Part shown: positions 59,265 through 64,000 of the stretch, in pieces
How positions within the stretch are numbered: position 1 is the first letter of the stretch
Layout of the letters: every line of letters starts with the position of its first letter
NCBI GenBank assembly: GCA_902362275.1
Contig: CABIWB010000013.1
Location: forward strand, 1 to 64,000
DNA: 64,000 nt
Direction of reading: 5' to 3'
Source: Coriobacteriaceae bacterium
GTDB taxonomy: Bacteria > Actinomycetota > Coriobacteriia > Coriobacteriales > Coriobacteriaceae
Notes under the pieces: generated by a model
Told to the model about the DNA's origin: nothing
Databases searched by the model: none
What the model saw: only the letters and a program-made list of their open reading frames with translations
Program-made: the position numbers and the translations under genes

Positions 59265-60056
59265 ATGATCCTGTACTTTAGCGCGACGGGGAACAGCGAA
59301 CATGTGGCGCGTCGCATTGCGGCGGCGACAGACGACAAGGTTGTGTCGATTGAGCGTTTTGATGTCGAAGCCCTTCGCCTTGTTGCGACGGAAGGCCCCT
59401 GCCAGCTGGGATTTGTTGCTCCGGTGTATGCCTGGGGTCTGCCGACACCGATGATCGAGTTTTTGAAGACTGCCGACCTGTCGATTGCTGCCGGTGCAAA
59501 GGGCGGCGAGCGCCCCTATACGTTCTATGTTTCGACGTACGGTTCGACGACCGGCCAATCTGCCAAGTTTGCCCGCGACCTGCTGCACGAGCGTGGGCTC
59601 GAGTTAGATGCGGCGATGAGCGTCAAGATGCCCGATACCTGGACGCCTGTTTTCGACCTGTCTGACCCTCAAAAGGTTGAGGGTATCAATAGAGCTGCCG
59701 AGGCGCAGATTGATGCCGTGATCGAGGCGGTGCGGGCACGCCGCACGGGCAACATGATGTGCCATCGCGTGCCTCTGTTTGCATCGTGCGCGTATCACGC
59801 AATTGGGCTGCCGCGCATGCAACAGACGAGCAAGTTTGCCGTCGATGCCGATCGCTGCATCGGCTGCGGCCTGTGTGCCAAGCGCTGCCCCATGGCGGCG
59901 ATTGAGATGCGCGACGGCCTTCCCGTCTGGACAAAGCCGGAGTGCGCAGCCTGCCTTCGTTGCCTGCACCATTGTCCCAAATTTGCCATCTCGCACGGTA
60001 AGCGCACGGCATCCCACGGTCAGTACAGGCATTCCAAGCCAGGTGTGAGGATGTAG
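59265..60056 (+). CDS. EFR1-type flavodoxin/ferredoxin protein
   Basis: 263 residues. A flavodoxin-like fold comes first (MILYFSATGNSEHVARRI with the FMN phosphate loop at 5-13; APVYAWGLPTPMIEFLK; YVSTYGSTTGQSA). Two 4Fe-4S clusters close it: CIGCGLCAKRCPMAAIEM and CAACLRCLHHCP. EFR1-family proteins (short-chain flavodoxin-ferredoxin fusions) are common in anaerobes and move electrons inside the cytoplasm. The electron partner is unknown; no enzyme gene is adjacent. It follows the ClC gene by 37 bp. Confidence 0.85.
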   Translation: MILYFSATGNSEHVARRIAAATDDKVVSIERFDVEALRLVATEGPCQLGFVAPVYAWGLPTPMIEFLKTADLSIAAGAKGGERPYTFYVSTYGSTTGQSAKFARDLLHERGLELDAAMSVKMPDTWTPVFDLSDPQKVEGINRAAEAQIDAVIEAVRARRTGNMMCHRVPLFASCAYHAIGLPRMQQTSKFAVDADRCIGCGLCAKRCPMAAIEMRDGLPVWTKPECAACLRCLHHCPKFAISHGKRTASHGQYRHSKPGVRM

Positions 60057-60071
60057 CGGCTGCTGGCCGCG

Positions 60072-60947
60072 CTACTTCCAAACCGCGAGCGCCGCAGTGC
60101 CCAGTACGATGAGGGCGAGACCGATGGCGCTGCGCCGCGAGACCTTTTCGTTGAATGCCAAGCGCGCAAATAGTACCGATACGACAATCGATAGTTTGTC
60201 GATCTGCACCACGACGCTCACCTGGCCTGCGGCGATGGCATAGTAATAGAGCAGCCACGATGCTCCGGTCGCGATGCCCGATGCCGCGAGAAATACGAGC
60301 TCGTAGCGGTCTACGTGCACGGCTTGGCCCATCTTGCCTTTAGCTGCCACGATTGCCCATGCCATAACCAGTACCACGCAGGTGCGGATTGCCGTGGCCA
60401 GGTTTGACTCGACGCCTTCGATGCCGATCTTAGCGAGGACGGAGGTGAGTGCTGCGAACATGGCGGCGCCGAGGGCGTAAGCGAGCCAGGTCCGGTCTTG
60501 CTGCTGCTCGGGTCCGGCGGATTGCTGCTTCTCGGTCATTAAAAACGTGCCGAGGGTAATGACGGCGGTTCCCACGAGCTTAACCGCAAGGTTGCTCGTC
60601 TCGCCAAAAAGCACGATGGCGATCAGCGCGGCGAGCACGGTGCTCATCTTGTCGACCGGTACGACCTTATTGACGTCTCCGATGCTCAACGCCTTAAAGT
60701 AACAGATCCACGAAGCGCCGGTAGCGAGTCCCGAGAGGACGAGAAAGAGCCAGGATCTGGGTTCGATGCTGCCAATGGTTCCAATGGATCCAGAAATGTC
60801 CGCCATTGCCCAGGCGAAAACGAGCACCACGCAGGTGCGAATGGCCGTCGCGACATCGGAGTCGGTCTGCTTGATGCCGCATTTGGCCAAGATGGATGTG
60901 ATGCCGGCAAAGAATGCTGACGCAAATGCTGCGACGACCCACGACAC
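60072..60947 (-). CDS. EamA-family (DMT superfamily) transporter
   Basis: 291 residues from GTG 60947, with GAGGAGG ten bases upstream. Ten hydrophobic helices come in two repeated halves: AFASAFFAGITSILAKCGI near the start and AAMFAALTSVLAKIGIEG near residue 155. Each is followed by ATAIRTCVVLV in both halves, a clear internal duplication. DMT proteins export or take up small metabolites; no substrate is suggested by neighbours. The protein contains a charged, Gln-rich linker (TEKQQSAGPEQQQDR) between halves. Confidence 0.85.
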   Translation of the reverse strand: MSWVVAAFASAFFAGITSILAKCGIKQTDSDVATAIRTCVVLVFAWAMADISGSIGTIGSIEPRSWLFLVLSGLATGASWICYFKALSIGDVNKVVPVDKMSTVLAALIAIVLFGETSNLAVKLVGTAVITLGTFLMTEKQQSAGPEQQQDRTWLAYALGAAMFAALTSVLAKIGIEGVESNLATAIRTCVVLVMAWAIVAAKGKMGQAVHVDRYELVFLAASGIATGASWLLYYYAIAAGQVSVVVQIDKLSIVVSVLFARLAFNEKVSRRSAIGLALIVLGTAALAVWK

Positions 60948-61015
60948 GGGTTGAGCGCCTCCTCAAAAAAGACCACGCCAGATCTATGGCGCATGTCCAA
61001 TGATACCGCGCTTGC

Positions 61016-61723
61016 CTATAGGTTGCGTGCCCGGTAGACCTTGGTGCTGATGGCGCAGCTGACAGCGCCAAGGAAGACCGTTGCCAGCGCGGCAATTCCT
61101 GCGCACAGGAAGCCAAGAACGGAAGGATCGGGATTCGCCCCGGCAATCATCGACATGAGCTGGTTGCTGATGGGGTTGAATGAGTTTAGCGTGACCATGA
61201 TAAGGCACATGTATAGGGCGTATAGACCAACGGATAGGCGTTGCGCCTTCATGTGTTCAAATCGAAAGAACAGAGGCAGTACCAAAAACACCGCCATGAG
61301 GGAGAAAAGCATCGATATTGCCGAGGCGATTGCGGTCTCAAAGACGGTCTCTCCCGTGGAGGGGATACCCACGCTGTTTAAGATTGGGATGGCGACGATA
61401 CTCAACAGCACGGCCGCGCACGTCATGATGACCGAGAAAATAGTGATGCACAGGTAGCGTGCGCTGACGATGCCTTTGCGTGAGATGGGCAACGCTGCCC
61501 GATAGCGCTCCCATCCGTTTTGGTTGTCGAGCCCGGCCAGCGACGTCATGGCCATGATAGGCGACATGGCACTGATCGCGAAGGCGCCGGCGGCGCTCAT
61601 ATCGGAATCACCATTCGATGCCCTGACGGCGGTCAGCACGACGAAGATGAACAGGCCGACACCTGCGATGCTCGGGACGAGCGTGCGAACGATGGCGAGC
61701 TCGGACATAAAGGCACGTTTCAT
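61016..61723 (-). CDS. ABC-2 permease of the GntR-controlled transporter
   Basis: 235 residues from ATG 61723, overlapping the ATPase stop as ATGA. About six helices are present, for example TLVPSIAGVGLFIFVVLTAV, YLCITIFSVIMTCAAVLLSI and FLCAGIAALATVFLGAVSCA. The layout MSxELAIVRTLVP at the start and the D-N-Q-N-G-W-E-R-Y loop are typical of YtrC/YhcI-like small ABC-2 permeases. Three genes (GntR, ATPase, permease) form an operon of the Ytr type, which usually responds to cell-wall antibiotics; that role is inferred. Confidence 0.8.
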   Translation of the reverse strand: MKRAFMSELAIVRTLVPSIAGVGLFIFVVLTAVRASNGDSDMSAAGAFAISAMSPIMAMTSLAGLDNQNGWERYRAALPISRKGIVSARYLCITIFSVIMTCAAVLLSIVAIPILNSVGIPSTGETVFETAIASAISMLFSLMAVFLVLPLFFRFEHMKAQRLSVGLYALYMCLIMVTLNSFNPISNQLMSMIAGANPDPSVLGFLCAGIAALATVFLGAVSCAISTKVYRARNL

Positions 61724-62601
61724 TTCGAAGCCCCTTTCAGTATGAGGTGCAGATAGTCATCAATGGTTGCCCGATCGCAGGGAATCTCGGGGAAGGCCTC
61801 GAGCGTTTCACGACGGTTGGGCACGAGCACATCCACGCTATAGGCGTGGTGGACGGCACGGGCGCCTTCGACGCAAGCCATAAGCTCGGCGGCCTGCGCT
61901 TGGGTGCAGTGGGCGATGCCAGCGCGGTCGGTAATGTCCTCGCGTGGCAGGTCAAACACAATCGAGCCGTTATCGATGCAGATGACGCGGTCGGCAGCGC
62001 GATCGAGGTCGGACGTAATGTGGCTCGAGAGCAGCACACTGCGCTGACCGTCGGAAACAAAGGCAAGCAGCTCATCAAGCAGTTCCTCGCGTGCCATGGG
62101 ATCGAGGCCCGCGGTGGCTTCGTCCAAAACGAGCAGCTTGGCATTGTGGCTGAGCGCGCAGACAAGTTGCAGCTTCATGCCCATACCGCGGGAGAGGTCC
62201 TTGACCTTTGCCTTGGGATCGAGGCCAAATCGGTTGATGAGGCTAGCGAAGGTGTCGTGGCTCCAGGTGGGGTACGCCGGGCCTACGAGCGACTCGATCT
62301 GGCCCACCTTGAGCGTGGAGGGGAAGGGGCACGTGTCCAGGACAAGACCGACGCGGGAGCGTAGATGGCGTTGCAACTCATCGGGCGCGTCGGCGCCACA
62401 GCGCTGCCCAAACAGGTGCACCTCGCCGGCATCGAGCTTTATAAGCCCGAGAGCAGCTCGAATCGTCGTTGTTTTGCCAGCACCGTTGGCACCAACAAAG
62501 CCGACGATCTGGCCAGGCTCCACGGCAAGCGTGACGTCGCGCAGCGAAAAGCGGTCGCTTACAGTGCGTGAGATGCCTTTGAGTTCAAGCAAGTTTTGCA
62601 T
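61720..62601 (-). CDS. ABC transporter ATPase of the GntR-controlled transporter
   Basis: 293 residues from ATG 62601 (AGAAAGGA upstream). Walker A is GFVGANGAGKTTTIRA, the signature is DLSRGMGMKLQLVCAL, Walker B is LLVLDEATAGLDPMARE, and VLLSSHITSD holds the switch His. A 70-residue C-terminal extension (ITDRAGIAHCTQAQAAELMA and following) is the usual regulatory tail of YtrB/BcrA-type exporters. It lies 23 bp after the GntR gene. It powers the downstream permease. Confidence 0.9.
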   Translation of the reverse strand: MQNLLELKGISRTVSDRFSLRDVTLAVEPGQIVGFVGANGAGKTTTIRAALGLIKLDAGEVHLFGQRCGADAPDELQRHLRSRVGLVLDTCPFPSTLKVGQIESLVGPAYPTWSHDTFASLINRFGLDPKAKVKDLSRGMGMKLQLVCALSHNAKLLVLDEATAGLDPMAREELLDELLAFVSDGQRSVLLSSHITSDLDRAADRVICIDNGSIVFDLPREDITDRAGIAHCTQAQAAELMACVEGARAVHHAYSVDVLVPNRRETLEAFPEIPCDRATIDDYLHLILKGASK

Positions 62602-62624
62602 GGTATATCCTTTCTTGCAGATGG

Positions 62625-63005
62625 CTACTGCATGGTTTCGGGGGCTACCAGGTCGAGCATCTCGTGCAGTTTGTCGCGCGTGACGCCCAGGGCTTCGGCT
62701 TGTTCTGCCGCCTGCGTAAGCAGCTCTTCGATATGGCAGAGCTGGTTTTCGCGCAAAAGCTCCTGGTTGCCGTCGGCAACAAAGCAGCCCTTGCCCTGCA
62801 CGGTACAGATAAACCCGAGCTGCTCCAGGTCGGCGTAGGCGCGCTTGGTGGTGATGACGCTCACGCCCAGGTCGCTCGCGAGTGCACGGATGCTGGGGAG
62901 CTTGGCTCCCGCAGCGAGCGTGCCCGATAAGATCTGAGCTTTGACTTGCGAGGCTATTTGCTCGTAGATGGGCTTGTCGCTCGAATTGGATAGGATGATG
63001 TCCAC
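62625..63005 (-). CDS. GntR-family regulator (YtrA type)
   Basis: 126 residues from GTG 63005, with AAGGAG five bases upstream. The N-terminal winged helix is DKPIYEQIASQVKAQILSGT, AAGAKLPSIRALASDLGVSV, ITTKRAYADLEQLGF then VQGKGCFVAD. The C-terminus is a short helix pair (RENQLCHIEELLTQAAEQAE) used for dimerisation, which is the YtrA subgroup. It begins the three-gene ABC operon. The operator candidate is the inverted repeat at 63033-63066 in its promoter. Confidence 0.9.
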   Translation of the reverse strand: MDIILSNSSDKPIYEQIASQVKAQILSGTLAAGAKLPSIRALASDLGVSVITTKRAYADLEQLGFICTVQGKGCFVADGNQELLRENQLCHIEELLTQAAEQAEALGVTRDKLHEMLDLVAPETMQ

Positions 63006-63032
63006 AGCGGCTCCTTAGCTGATGGGCTACAC

Positions 63033-63066
63033 GTGTATATACCCGGTAAGCACAGTATATATACAC
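63033..63066. promoter_or_regulatory. Operator of the GntR/YtrA-type regulator
   Basis: GTGTATATA (63033-63041) and TATATACAC (63058-63066) are exact reverse complements 16 bp apart, 28 bp upstream of the GntR start. The sequence also contains AT-rich -10-like hexamers. Confidence 0.65.
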
Positions 63067-63220
63067 TATGCACAGTTCTGCAAGAGGCAAATGCGGATTG
63101 GGCCGGCTGCCCAGGCCCCAACTGATGAATTTGTCCTGATAGGTGCCCTATGGCGAGGTTTCGCGGCTACAATAGTACGGTTACATCGACGTAATGCACT
63201 CAATGCAAGAAAGGATCCGC

Positions 63221-64000
<780 letters not shown>

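Overview
The window looks like a chromosome segment of a gut Coriobacteriia, most likely Collinsella. This is inferred from the actinobacterial GC content, AAAGGAG-type ribosome sites, two-component/ABC-rich gene content and many intergenic palindromes; no rRNA or tRNA is present to prove it. Three kinds of DNA alternate: a very GC-rich island (about 1-9250), a scrambled accessory zone (about 9250-16070), and ordinary chromosome (about 16100-64000).

1-9250: mobile-element debris (a ribbon-helix-helix mobilisation-like gene and the last third of a tyrosine integrase), then an XRE regulator, an alpha/beta hydrolase, and a TetR regulator plus methyltransferase sharing one operator sequence. A six-gene minus-strand operon follows that resembles a lantibiotic-immunity ABC transporter (LanF, E, G) with a YxeA-like protein and its own response regulator and sensor kinase. 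No lanthipeptide precursor is present. The island ends inside a truncated TetR gene.

9250-16070: mostly gene remains (HsdS tail, a decayed VOC copy, a DUF4143 tail) with three intact genes: a VOC protein, an unknown 316-residue protein, and an AAA/DUF234-like ATPase with its own palindromic operator.

16100-34500: a divergent type IIA topoisomerase pair, a lipoprotein, an XRE/membrane-protein pair, a very large surface protein split by one in-frame TAG, a frameshifted LuxR regulator, an ATP-PPase-only GMP synthase, a DUF5714 protein, and a divergent module. In that module a two-component system, whose kinase is damaged, faces a CD1871A-family protein, a NapH-like ferredoxin membrane protein and a TlpA-like lipoprotein.

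34500-46700: a fused ABC transporter with a large loop, then a TetR-controlled agmatine/carbamoyl-putrescine locus (two paralogous MFS transporters, agmatine deiminase, an ornithine/putrescine carbamoyltransferase with a changed active-site motif). TetR-type operators lie before both transcription units. A dihydrouridine synthase follows, then a repeat-rich stretch with two MITE-like elements, a duplicated long hairpin and an orphan antitoxin.

46700-64000: glutaredoxin, XRE-TipAS regulator, TrmO, MalY-like lyase, two BvgS-like hybrid sensor kinases, a flavin-binding-fold protein, K+ channel, LOG-family hydrolase, ClC channel, EFR1-type flavodoxin/ferredoxin, EamA transporter, a GntR-controlled ABC transporter, and the start of prfC.

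Five otherwise normal genes carry a single missing base, mostly in short homopolymers (near 28416, 50956, 51400, 56183, 58193), and one carries an extra G (8331-8337). That pattern suggests uncorrected sequencing error at least as strongly as real gene decay, so these genes are described as frameshifted, not as proven pseudogenes.
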